From contig MCFE01000575.1 of assembly GCA_002104905.1 (NCBI GenBank), positions 1 through 56,733 on the forward strand: DNA of 56,733 nt. The letters are read 5' to 3'. A program made the translations under genes and the position numbers. Below the pieces are notes generated by a model. That model worked only from the letters and a program-made list of their open reading frames with translations. It ran no database searches and was not told the origin of the DNA. Each line of letters starts with the position of its first letter. Position 1 is the first letter of the stretch. Below, in pieces: positions 45,401 to 55,450 of this stretch. Source of the DNA: Basidiobolus meristosporus CBS 931.73 (Eukaryota > Basidiobolomycota > Basidiobolomycetes > Basidiobolales > Basidiobolaceae).

Positions 45401-46300
45401 TTATTAAGAAAACTCTACTAAGGTATACCAGAAATCTCTTGGTCACAAGCCAATTTCTACACCATTCAATACAGATTTTACACATACAAGAGCTAGAGCA
45501 CACCTATAAGGGGGACTAGAATCCAGCAGGGAGAAGGAATATATTGGCTAAATACCAAGAAGTTCTTTGCGGATGTTCAGGGGTATTCAAGGCAGAAGCA
45601 ACAGCAACCAAGCATATGTTTGTAAGTTGTACATATTAACAGCAATACAAGATAAATTGCAACTTTGCAAGCTTCACACTAAAAAGCCGTAAAGTTGAGG
45701 TAATAGAAGTATGGAAATTGTGACAGGTGTGCATGTTTGTGGAGGTTAATAAGCAGGAGGCCATAGTATTTTTTGATTCAAGCTATATGTGGGATACCCA
45801 AGGTAGTAGTGGGTAAGTAAATAAAGAGGGGTGATTCTACAGTGGAATATATGAATTGCGCAAGGGGAGGTAGAAAAAGGAAATACCATTTGGCAAATTG
45901 GTACGGTAGCATTAAACAGAACTAGCTGTAGGCTGGCATACAGCCATGATAATGCCACCAAAGGCTTGCAAAGAGGCCGTGAAAACACTGTCAAATTTTT
46001 TGCCATATAAAGCAATGGGATATACTGGCCTGCAAGATCCACTCAAATAATTGTAAACCCTACTAAGACTGCAACAATGCCATGCCACCCTTGGCAAAAC
46101 ACTGTATGAACACTGTCATATTTTATCAACTTTATTTGGCTGTAAAATTACCAAAGCACTGTTGTGATCCTGTCACTAGATTGTATAGATAGCCATCAAT
46201 TCCCAGCCACTAGTATTAACATGGTCTCCTGATGGGATCTTGATGGCTGATCTGGATTGGAGTCACCTTCAGGACCAAATTATTTTTTATAGGGCATATG
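45401..46300 (+). repeat. Plavaka element 3' region (copy 2)
   Basis: Matches 3090-3442 and 4521-5280 of copy 1. No coding content is recognised. Confidence 0.6.
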
Positions 46301-46304
46301 TTGC

Positions 46305-46980
46305 CATCTTCAAGACATCTATCCATCTGTATCATGCATATGGTAAGTTGCATCCTAGAATAATTTTGGCAAGAAGAAGCAGTAGATCCTTGAATCTCCC
46401 ATTACTAAAAATGGTGAAACACACCACTTCTCTAGCCTTAACATTGCATCATTCACTTGTAGGTAGATTACTGGGCTCACTTGGCTCCATAGGGTATCCT
46501 CTGCATTTTCACCATGAGTGTTGCCACATTGCATATTGGGATGTTGCTGGGCTCATGAAGGGTACTATTTGATGGGAGATAGGCTCAAAATCTATCAGTG
46601 AGCCTACTACTTTATAGCTATCACCACAGATTATATTCAGAGGGTTGAGGTGAGCCAATAGGCATCACAAACTTACCTAACTCAGCTTGCACCAGGTGGT
46701 AAGTGCAGCTTGGTGCTGTCATAGAAGTATAAGTGGCCAGCAAGATATTTTGGTACAGTAATGACTGATAAATGCTCAACTATGAGCTGGGTGACAACAC
46801 ATTGGTCATGATCCTGGCAAAACTTCCTATGCTGTCTGTGTGCTTCATGACTCACAGGCTTGTAACAATAGCAACATGGTCTTTTTCTTGTCATTTCAGG
46901 CATTAAATCAAAATAGTTTTGGAGATGGGCAAACAGCATGACACTCATCAGCACAATACTATTATATCACTATTTTGTTA
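46305..46980 (-). pseudogene. Plavaka transposase N-terminal part (copy 4)
   Basis: The minus-strand frame 46682-46954 encodes MTRKRPCCYCYKPVSHEAH, then RQHRKFCQDHDQC and LSVITVPKYLAGHLYF, an N-terminal zinc finger. The continuation to 46305 matches 43350-43760. It is truncated at 46305, where it meets the 3' end of copy 2 head-on. It is divergent from the JK copy at 48432, the same arrangement as at 42 kb. Confidence 0.65.
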
Positions 46981-47070
46981 ATACCCATCTGATTTTAAAA
47001 CAGTTTTGCATTTGAGACATTGCACCTACATGAATGTATGATTTGATGATGACCCACCATAGCAAGCATT

Positions 47071-48319
47071 AGACTTGGTCTGATGAATAGTGCCACATTG
47101 AGGCATGAGTGCCAAATGATGCCATAGTGTGCCAGGGAGGCCAAGTGGACTTATACATGGGCAAAGAGTTTGAAACATAGATTGTCATCTTCAAGTAAAG
47201 CAGCCCCTGTGTTTCACCAATTGTGTTGGAGAAAATCCATTTTTTGCCCTTTTTTTTTAAGATCAATGTTATCCATGATGTGTAAGAGGACAGGAGCACT
47301 CAAGACATGCTTCAGGTACTCAATACCCATGGCACTCTGAATCCAGCTCCTGTGGCTTGTAACATGTCACAAAAATGCATGGCACTATATTGGCATACTG
47401 GCACTATCTGGTACTATAGGTGCTTTGTATAAGTCTTACTCTAGGGCTAATATTAAAATATAGTTGAGACAATGCCAGTGGACAAAGTTATTGCCATACA
47501 TTTTTGTGACATGTTACAAGTGTCATGCTCACATGACATCCCTGGTCTCTGATGTTCAAGCTAAGTCAAGTTGTTGAAGAAATCTCAGTTCCTTTTAGAA
47601 AGTTCTACTACATTCTAGCAACTTCTGGAAAGCTTTAAGTCAGTGTTACACAATGGAACATTCTATTGAGGCTCCCCTTTGGAATTTAGGTGGCCAAATA
47701 CCTTAAATGGTTATTACATGCTACGTGACTCAGTCACATGATCTGCTGACCCCTGACATATCCCCATGTGATATTCTAGTCTGTTCTTTAGTATATTTCT
47801 ATCTTGGCACACTTACTGTGCCTCACCCCAGAACCCCATTAGTATTAGCCAATATCTCTTGGCATCCATATTGCCAAAAAGTATATATAGTCCTATCCCC
47901 CCTGATGTGATCCTCAGTCTAATAAACGCAGGTCCTGAATCAACAGCCTTGCCTTGTTGATCCTTACCTACGTTCTTCCCTGGTCCTGCCTTGCCAAGCT
48001 CTACTCTCCTGCCTGGTGTCTATTCATAACAACAAGCCACATGAGCTATATTCAGAGTGACATGGGTATTGAGTACCTGAGGCTTGTCTTCAGTCCTTCT
48101 GTCCTCTTCACATCATGCACAACATTGATCTGAAAAAAAATGGCAAAAAATGGATTTTCTCCAGCACAATTGGTGAAACACAGGGGCTGCTTTACTTGAA
48201 GATGACAATCTATGTTTCACACTCTGTGGCCAGGTACATGTCCACTTGGCCTCCCTGGCAAACTATGGCATCATTTGGCACTTGTGGCTCAATGTAGCAC
48301 TATCCAATGAAATAAGTCT
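47071..48319. mobile_element. Long palindromic (foldback) element of the Harbinger family
   Basis: The ends are AGACTTGGTCTGATG and, inverted, AGACTTATTTCATTGG, like the Harbinger-like element. It is flanked by att (47068-47070 and 48320-48322), and the empty site is visible at 42.08 kb. The left arm (about 47085-47395) and right arm (about 47490-47520 plus 48037-48300) are inverted repeats of each other over some 300 bases, around a spacer of about 100 bases. There is no coding capacity. The right arm is split by a solo LTR. Confidence 0.8.
47521..48031 (+). mobile_element. Solo LTR, family D
   Basis: 511 bases, TGTCATGCTC to TTCATAACA, flanked by perfect 5-base duplications acaag (47516-47520 and 48032-48036). 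It has a TATA box (agtatatatag, about 47880) and an aataaa signal (about 47921). No internal region of this family is present in the window. Confidence 0.92.
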
Positions 48320-48431
48320 ATTATGAATAATGTTGTGGCACCACAAACACATATATATAACACTTTTCCCCTTTGGTTTGACTCACTTTCATATATATTT
48401 CAACAAAAATGAAGCAAAGATGTCTGCTTCC

Positions 48432-49430
48432 CAGCCAAAGACCACTGTTGATGACAGCACATGAATGCTTGGACAACTGCTTGCTCTGATGTTCAGGGCA
48501 ACAGGCAGGGCTACATACAAAAAAGGCCATGCTGATGGTATGCCCACTTTAGGCAGTAATGCAGACTCCCCAGGCTCTCAGTCAAGTAGGCAACTGAGAA
48601 TTACTGCAGAGCTACAAGCTAACCATAATGCTTGGACAGATGAGAAAGGGCAAATGCAGTACCTCTTGTGGAAGACCAGCATATGACCATCATAACATCA
48701 CCACTACCAGTATTAGCCAGTGTGTTTTTAGCTGTTTTCTCAATAGTTGGAAGTGCTGCCAGTTAAGCTACACTCTAGTGAGGTATATGAGCTTGCAGAG
48801 AGTGGCGCTTTGTCTACCACTGCCTCTGTATCCTCCATTTTGAACACATTGTAAGTTTCACCAACAGACAATGCAACAATGTCAAGAACTCAGAAGACTA
48901 CCACAATATGTACAGTGGAATTTCAGGGCAATAATAGGCACCAAAAAAGGGTGCAGCATTTCCTCAAGGGCAGTACTCAAGAAAACACAATTGAACATTG
49001 CACAGATCTATTGCAAAGACTGGCAGATGAGGTGCCAGACCTTGCAGTGCTGGCTGAAGACCAGGACTTATGGAAACTAGGTAATGAGCAACAGCATAAA
49101 GCCATAGGGTTCCTGCCAAAATCATGCAAAAAGGGCATTTCAGCAAAAATACTAATTGAATGGTGGATTTAATGGAGCTACTTGTTGAGTGTGAAGTTGG
49201 GCTTAATGCTAATGTTTAGTATAGAGACTTGTATAGGTCAGTAAAATTGGCAATTGAGTTACAATCAATGATTGAACAGAAATACACCAATTTGTTTGCA
49301 CAAAAAGTAAGAGCATTGTTTGAGTTGGGAAGTAAAGAGTGTGAAAAAATTCCAATACCCAATCAATATACACAAATGCAGGAGGTGATTGAGTGTCTGG
49401 GTTTAGAAAGTAGCAGAATATCCATATGAA
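48432..49430 (+). pseudogene. JK accessory gene relic (copy 4, internally deleted)
   Basis: Start ATG at 48432 (MSASQPKTTVDDST), then a stop. The frame 48465-48686 (LLALMFRATGRATYKKG, SNADSPGSQSS) matches the JK start at 41.7-41.97 kb. Near 48725 it jumps to the late part of JK (VKLHSSEVYELAES), so the coiled coil and tandem units are deleted. Frame 48879-49172 holds LQRLADEVPDLAVLAEDQD and KAIGFLPKSCKKGISAK. A shift follows, and 49229-49429 gives a charged helical end (SMIEQKYTNLFAQKVRAL). This is the best view of the JK C-terminus. Function is unknown. Confidence 0.6.
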
Positions 49431-49434
49431 AAAT

Positions 49435-49742
49435 CTCAAACTTGGAATTCATCTGATTTTCAGCTGGTATTCTGCTGGTTTTCTAATGGTTTTTTGCTGT
49501 TATTCAGCTGGTGTTTTTGGTTCAAAATCTCAAATGCAATTTTTGATGAAAGTAATGGGCAGCTAATTACCAAATTTGGCATGGATGCTAGTTGGCCTAG
49601 TCTCCTCCTGGAGAGTTTGTTTGCTTGCCTGCTCATAAGCTAACAACAGGATATTGAGAGTTGTCAATTTTGAGAAACTTGGAATTCAGCTGATACTATG
49701 ATGGTATTTTGCTGGCCTTTTCTTAATTTTTTTCTTAGGGAT
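49435..49742 (+). repeat. 0.3 kb dispersed repeat, copy a
   Basis: Runs from aatctcaaacttggaattcatctga to ttcttaattttttcttaggg. It is absent from the corresponding place of the JK copy at 29.6 kb, so it is an insertion. Its first and last 50 bases resemble each other directly (cttggaattca-ctgat). Confidence 0.6.
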
Positions 49743-50254
49743 ACCAAGCTATTATGTATTGTTGTGATGAAAAATCTTTACCAAGTTTTACTGTGAAATT
49801 GGTGGTGCATTTTTGTTATGGTCTTTACACAGTATAAAAGCATTTGAGGTATGTTGAAAAAGGTGAGAACAGGTGGCCATCAAACATTATTGGCAATATA
49901 TCATTTAGTGCAAAAGTAACAGATTTTATGCTATTGCCAGAGAAAACTCCCAAGTATTGTTGTGTGTATGTGCCAATACCATAGAGAGGATCTCACATCT
50001 CATGATCAGCCAATATCCAGGGTATGAATTGCTATTCTCTATATGGTTGCCCATTGGCATTATACCATTGAAAAGTTGCATCCTTGTAGAATGCTTACTG
50101 GTGGAAGTGGTTAGTCCTAATACTCTGCTGTACTGACATTGATATACCATACTATCCCTCAAGCCAATGTCTTTTATTAGTCATCATAAGTAGATCCATG
50201 AGTGCACAATGCCCTGCAAAGTCTTATGAGCATTGTTTCCCCTATCAATAATCT
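49743..50254 (+). repeat. 3' tail of JK-side element
   Basis: The first 100 bases match 29645-29720. The remainder has no recognised content. Confidence 0.4.
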
Positions 50255-50538
50255 CAAGCTTAGAATTCATCTGATTTTCAGCTGGTGTTCTGCTGGTATT
50301 GAGCTGGTGTTTTTTGGCAATATTTTCAGTTTCAATTTTGATGGAAGTAGTGGGTGACTGGTAACCAGGTTTGGCACAAATGCTAGTTGACTTGATCTCC
50401 TCTTGGAGAGTATGTCTGCTTGCTACCTAATTGCTAGTACCTGAGATATTGAGCATTGTCAGTTTTGAGAAACTTGGAATTCAGCTGATATTATGATGGT
50501 ATTTTGCAGGCCTTTTCTTAATTTTTTCTCTTAGGGTG
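50255..50538 (+). repeat. 0.3 kb dispersed repeat, copy b
   Basis: Same orientation and same ends as 49435-49742, with several substitutions and a small length difference. Confidence 0.6.
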
Positions 50539-50990
50539 CCTGCACAATAGTTCTTTCAGACACTGTGACTATGCAGAATCTCAATGGGGCATCATTGATC
50601 TGGGCCATAAGCTGACAATGTACCTGAGATTCTTTATCATCACTTTCTGGGTAATGCCTAGAATGGCTAGGTGAGCCAAGAGGGCTTTGCACCTGCTCAG
50701 CTTGGTTTAGGCAAGATGGAGAATATAGCTGGGTGCTGTAATTATGTTGTTGGGTGGCTATCCACACTTCATAGGTGTGGCACTGAATATTATGTCTAAA
50801 AACAAGATTTGGGAGGCAGGACACTAGCCATACTCTTGTAAATACCTTCTGTGCTGCCCATATGCTTCACAATCACAATGCTTACTGCAGTAACTGAGTG
50901 CTAATGATGCTTGATCAAAGTATTCTGGTTTATATAGCTTGAAGATTACTAAGGTAATGCCAACATATGACATTTTGATAAGATTAAGCC
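50539..50990 (-). pseudogene. Plavaka transposase N-terminal part (copy 5)
   Basis: The minus-strand frame 50531-50824 contains SPLGSPSHSRHYPESDDKES, aligning with the LGLPQPSEYGTQSDSSEE segment of copy 2. The sequence upstream (50830-50990) resembles the zinc-finger region in decayed form. Confidence 0.5.
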
Positions 50991-51300
50991 CCATTCAAGG
51001 GACCTATCAAGATTATAGGCTACTCATACAAGTATGCAAAAGTGAAAGCTATGCCTAATCCAACAATTAATGAATATTGTAGCAGTCTATATGTAATAGA
51101 CTACTAGGAGGAATTGGAGACACTTGATCTACCATAAATTGCAAAGTCTAATGTTCAGCAAAAACAGGTTGGGTCATCTCAAATAAGAACCAACTGAAAG
51201 CCAGGAGATGAGGTATTCTATATAAGTCAGATCTGCCAGGTCTCCCAACCACTTCCAACATTTCTACCACCCTTGCAACCATTTCAAGTTATTGTATAGC
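50991..51300 (+). other. Possible copia-1-like LTR relic
   Basis: The stretch 51215-51290 (tctatataagtcag, aggtctcccaaccacttccaac, then accacccttgcaacca) resembles the promoter and R-U5 part of the copia-1 LTR. Ends are not visible. Confidence 0.3.
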
Positions 51301-52801
51301 AGTGTATTTAGCATGCATTTGGTGGATCTTTTAGACCAAATCTTCACCGGTATCCCATCCTTTCAATGCATCCACAATTTCGATGTCTAAGGTTGGCCAG
51401 CTGTGAAACCATCATGATGGAAGATTTTGAGGCTAAATCAATGTTACCATGTATAACCGGCACGCAATACGCCAACAAATGAACTGGACATCTGTAATTG
51501 TTGTTTCAACCGCTACTGGAAATTGGTACTTGAATACGGAGGTGGTAGGCTCCCAGCTGACGCATCATATTCATCTTCCGCATCCTCCTCTTGTCCCTAG
51601 CACTCTTGTCTTTCTGGTGCTTCTGGCAAGCACTTCTCCATAACGCTTGGTGAGGAAATCCAAAGTTGAAATGGACATTGCGTGGCCGAGGGTCTACACT
51701 TATCCCCAGCCCCTACTTTGTAACTCTAAGCACCCAAACTCGGCCGCTGATCACAAGAGCCAGCTCCAAAGCTCCAGAATAGCTGAACAAGGCGCATGAA
51801 AGGATAGTCATGTTGCTCGGGACCCTAGTAAACAACTGGATCCAGTCAAATGAGGAGGACCGAATCATCGCCGAAAATGGTTTCCAAGGAACCGAAACCC
51901 AAGATCTTCATCGACACCAATGATTTATCCAGCATTGGGCACGTATCATCCAACCACCGGCTCCACTCTCCACTCATCCTTCCAACCACGTTACTGCCAT
52001 GAATGGGAACCACGAACCGAGCACCCCAAAGCTTCCTTTATTTCTCACCATCACATATATTTCAAGTAGTCACACAAATGAGAGATTTGGAACCGCTTTC
52101 AAAGGTGAGGGCGCGCCGTTAGGTTGGAAGTGGGGATTCCAAGGAGAATGGGAGGCCTGTTTAGGAACCAACCACTGCAGATAATTTGGCGGATCAGGAG
52201 TATACAGTTACCGCTTATCAAACCCCAAAGCTAAGTCGTCAGGCCCCTAATCAGCAGCCAGGCTGGTGAGGTAGATAGATGAGACATCGAGCATCTATAT
52301 AGTTTACCAGGGAAAATTGCATCCGTTCATGGAAAAGGTTCATCAGCATAGGGACACCAGATTGACAGGTCATAAGAGGATTCCCACGCACTAGATTTAT
52401 CGGACATTTTTCATGCGGCCGGACTGCGAGAATAGAAGAGAAATCCATATCCAAAGTATGGGATTCGGTTTCGGTCGCAGGATGGTAGTTGAGTCGTTGT
52501 TTCAATCCAACCATACCACATACCACACACCACATACCACATACCTCATTCATTCACGGTTTCGTCTTTGTGTCATTGACCGGTGGGCGGTGGTGATCCA
52601 TATATATGAAGGATCATTTGTCAGTCACAACAACAACCATCCGATTTCCCACCATTCCTGTCAGAGCCTGACACCTATTTCACCACCACCTCTTGGTGCC
52701 CACACCGGTATCTGAACTAGTATCATCCTCCACTACCGCCAACGTAATCGCTCATCTTGGGTGCCTCCCACTTCTCCGAACAACGGAAGAGTCTCAAAAA
52801 C
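51301..52801. other. Transition region, no gene recognised
   Basis: GC and CpG rise here. No open frame over 105 codons and no recognisable protein, RNA or transposon is seen. A short imperfect repeat of cacatac units lies at 52508-52545. The last few hundred bases presumably contain the promoter of the F-box gene. Confidence 0.4.
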
Positions 52802-53750
52802 ATGTCACTAATCCAACCGCCGGCCACCGAACTTTCTCCCTCGCGCTCGCGGGCACTACAGCTCCCAGATGTGCTGGCGCTGGTGTTCAGGTTTCTCGCC
52901 AAGGGGAACTCGGTGTATCCGTGCCTTTTCGTGAGTAGACTCTGGCATTCGGTGGCGGCCCGAGTCCTCTGGATCAACTTGAGCTTTTCCCAGGAGACGG
53001 AATTCAAGAACTTTCTCCACACCACTAACGAACGCACGACCGCGGTGTTTCCAGGCTACACTCGTAGCATCCGCATAGTCCAGCTCAAAGGCAGTCTCAC
53101 CCTTCCCACCTTTGGTGCAGACAAGGCGTTCACTCAGACTCGACCGGTTGGAGTTCTTCATCTGCCACCGCCTTCAACTGGACTCTATATGCACCTTGAT
53201 CAAGCAAAACCCGAACCTGACCCAGGTTCGATTCCCCGGTTGCGTCCAGGTGGACGACGAGGTTTTGCTGCTGTTGGCGCGACATTGCCCCTCCCTGGAG
53301 TACCTGGACCTCCGGGCGTGCTCCAACGTCACCGACCGCGGGATCCAGGCCGTGGCCAGAAACTGCCCCTCGCTGAGTTTCCTGAACGTGGGCCGCACCA
53401 GCGACGGGGAGCATATCACTGACCGCTCGGTCATGGAGATCGCCGCGAACACCAACATCACGACTCTAGGGGTTAGCGGATGCAACGTCTCCGACGAAGG
53501 ACTCCTGGCCCTCATTCAGCATCGCAAGGGCCAGCTGGAGCGTCTTTCTTTGAACCACTGCTCGTCGATCACCGATCGCTCCATGGCACAGTTGGTATCC
53601 TGCACCAATCTCTCCGTATTGGAGGTGAAGGGGTGCGTGCTAATCCGTAACATGAGGATATTCCAACTGCTGCATCATAAACGAGTCTTTCTCGAGCTGT
53701 GCCCGGTGTTACAGGCGAGATTTCAGCCGAACCAACCTCCTCCCGCCTAA
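52802..53750 (+). CDS. AMN1-like F-box/leucine-rich-repeat protein, one frameshift
   Basis: The ATG at 52802 gives an F-box (LQLPDVLALVFRFLAKG, then FVSRLWHSVAARVLW, residues about 20-60). The family's usual QLKGSLTLPTFGADK follows. The frame then breaks between about 53126 and 53140 and continues one base over with LDRLEFFICHRLQLDSICTL and the LRR units: CVQVDDEVLLLLARHCPSL, LDLRACSNVTDRGIQAV, LGVSGCNVSDEGLLAL and LNHCSSITDRSMAQL. It ends at TAA 53748-53750, about 316 residues in total. F-box/LRR proteins of this kind are substrate receptors of SCF ubiquitin ligases; yeast Amn1 acts at exit from mitosis. The rest is intact, so the shift is either a real recent lesion or a sequencing indel. 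No intron is needed. Confidence 0.85.
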
Positions 53751-53812
53751 CCCACTCCACCTAGACCTCAGCCGGAGAGCTGTGTAAATATTCTTATTGT
53801 CCTACCCTCATT

Positions 53813-53818
53813 AATAAA
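53813..53818 (+). terminator. Polyadenylation signal of F-box gene
   Basis: AATAAA, 63 bases after the stop codon. The convergent cyclophilin signal lies 60 bases further on. Confidence 0.6.
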
Positions 53819-53877
53819 CATCCCTTGCACCTGATGACTAGACACCAAAGCAGATACCGAGTACCTTTGGATGTCGG

Positions 53878-53883
53878 TTTATT
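53878..53883 (-). terminator. Polyadenylation signal of cyclophilin gene
   Basis: AATAAA on the minus strand, 54 bases after the stop. The 3' ends of the two convergent transcripts probably overlap. Confidence 0.6.
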
Positions 53884-53936
53884 AAGTTCAATCGAATATG
53901 TATAGTAACAGTCTATCCCCATCTTCATCCACCTAT

Positions 53937-55450
53937 TCATACTTGTCCGCAATCCCGGATCACGACCTTCTTGGTTGGCTTACCAGAGCTGGTCCCGAGC
54001 TTCTCCATCCTGCGCACGACGTCCAGTCCAGCCACAACCTGGCCAAACACCACATGCTTGTCATCCAACCTTGGGGGGAAGGGAGAACGGTTAGCAAGAT
54101 GGTTCGCATGTATGGAAGCGGTACAAATGCTCCTCCTACCACTCGGTCTTCTCGGTACAAATGAAGAACTGGGATCCGTTGGTGTTGGGTCCGGCGTTCG
54201 CCATAGACAGGATGCCGGGCCCGGTGTGCTTGAGGATGAAATTCTCGTCGGCGAATTTTCCCCCGTAGATCGACTTCCCCCCGGTTCCATTGTGGTTCGT
54301 GAAGTCCCCTAGATGAATCGGTGAGTCGGCAGGGAAACAAAATCCTCCCCCGTTGATCACCTCTCACCTCCTTGACACATGAACTCGGGAATGATCTGTG
54401 ATGGCGGGTTAGCGAAGTGACGGTCATCGGTTTATGGGGGGATACTTACACGATGGAACGAAGAGCCCTTGTATCCGAATCCTTTCTCGTGAGTGCACCT
54501 AACAATTCAATGGGTCAGCAGGTCTTTACTAACGAAATCAGCCAACCCCACCAGGGATGTCACGAGTGCACGTACAAAGCGCGGAAATTCCTGCGGATGC
54601 CAAAGAGTTAGTGTTCGTCCCAAGCTATATGCGGCCCATGATACTTACTCGACCGTACGAGGAACAACATCGGCCCTTAGTTCCATAACAATGCGCCCAG
54701 CCTTGGCCCCACCGATCTCGATATCGAAGAACACCCTAACGTTTGAGGCTAGGTTAGCCGAATCCACGACGATCAAACCACGTAGGTGAACGTGAGAGCC
54801 TTACTTTGGATTGCTCTTATATCCGGTCTCCACGGGGGTATCCGCGCTTTCCTCGACCTTTGGTTTCTTGGCAGCCGGCTCGGGGGCCGACTGTTCCTCC
54901 GTCGCCGGAGGAGCACTATCCTTGAGCCAGGCATCCTCGGACCACACTACCCAACGAAAGGTTACCACCTCGTCCTGAGCGAAATATGACTGAGTGAACC
55001 CTACCGGCGCGTGTGGGCGCTTCTCTCCTGGCACCTGGTTTCGCGAGATTCACCTTGATGACCCTTCCGTAAAGCTCCGAGTTATGCATGTTGTCGATGG
55101 CCGCTTGGGCATCCTCCGGGTTCTCGAACTCAACAAAGCCAAAACCGCGATGCTGCTCACCTAAGGGGGGAGGAAAACGAAGGGGTGAGTGGTGGGGGGG
55201 GGAGGTGTGGACCGCACTGGTTGTCCATCAGGAAAGGAACCACTGCTTACGTGAACTGGGGTTGTTGGGGATCTGGGTTTCCACCAGATCTCCAAACGGG
55301 AGAAAAGCCGCGGAGAGGATCTCCTCGTTCACCAACTCGTCGAGACCACCTATGGTTTAGTTCAGTACGGGTTCCATCTGATCCAAGTCGAGTGGGTGTT
55401 CGATCTAACTTGCCTACGAAGAGGGTGGTTTTTGTGTTTTTTTCGGTCAT
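53937..55450 (-). CDS. PPIE (CYP33): Cyclophilin E-type peptidyl-prolyl isomerase with RRM
   Basis: 294 residues in ten exons: 55450-55414, 55349-55251, 55160-55035, 54946-54805, 54735-54649, 54590-54576, 54498-54450, 54395-54368, 54308-54140 and 54069-53937. All phases fit. The RRM (residues about 8-85) has RNP2 LFVGGL and RNP1 RGFGFVEF. A linker with VWSEDAWLK and acidic/basic stretches follows. The cyclophilin domain (about 135-290) has [23 protein letters not shown] and [10 protein letters not shown], giving the catalytic arginine and the aromatic, glutamine, tryptophan and histidine pocket residues. Length and order match human PPIE (301 residues), a spliceosome-associated nuclear isomerase. 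Intron 1 is GC-AG (GCAAGT donor), the other eight are GT-AG, and exon 6 has only 15 bases. The ATG is chosen because [12 protein letters not shown] aligns with the family start. Confidence 0.93.
55350..55413 (-). other. GC-AG intron of cyclophilin gene
   Basis: Donor GCAAGT, acceptor ATAG. Only this pair restores LFVGGLDE across the joint. A GT donor four bases upstream would break the RRM. Confidence 0.8.

Noticed and set aside
47069-48319. CRISPR-like repeat structure because of recurring gtgcca/tggcac motifs
   Set aside because: There is no regular repeat-spacer array; the motifs belong to inverted arms of a transposon in a eukaryotic genome.
51449-52553. Short open frames upstream of the F-box gene as host genes
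   Set aside because: All are under 105 codons, on both strands, with no recognisable motif or splice pattern.
53224-53240. GGTTCGATTCC, a perfect tRNA B-box
   Set aside because: It lies in the LRR coding frame of the F-box gene. No matching A-box or cloverleaf stem could be drawn around it.
53960-54427. 155-residue minus-strand frame as a separate protein
   Set aside because: It is an out-of-frame shadow through exons and introns of the cyclophilin gene.
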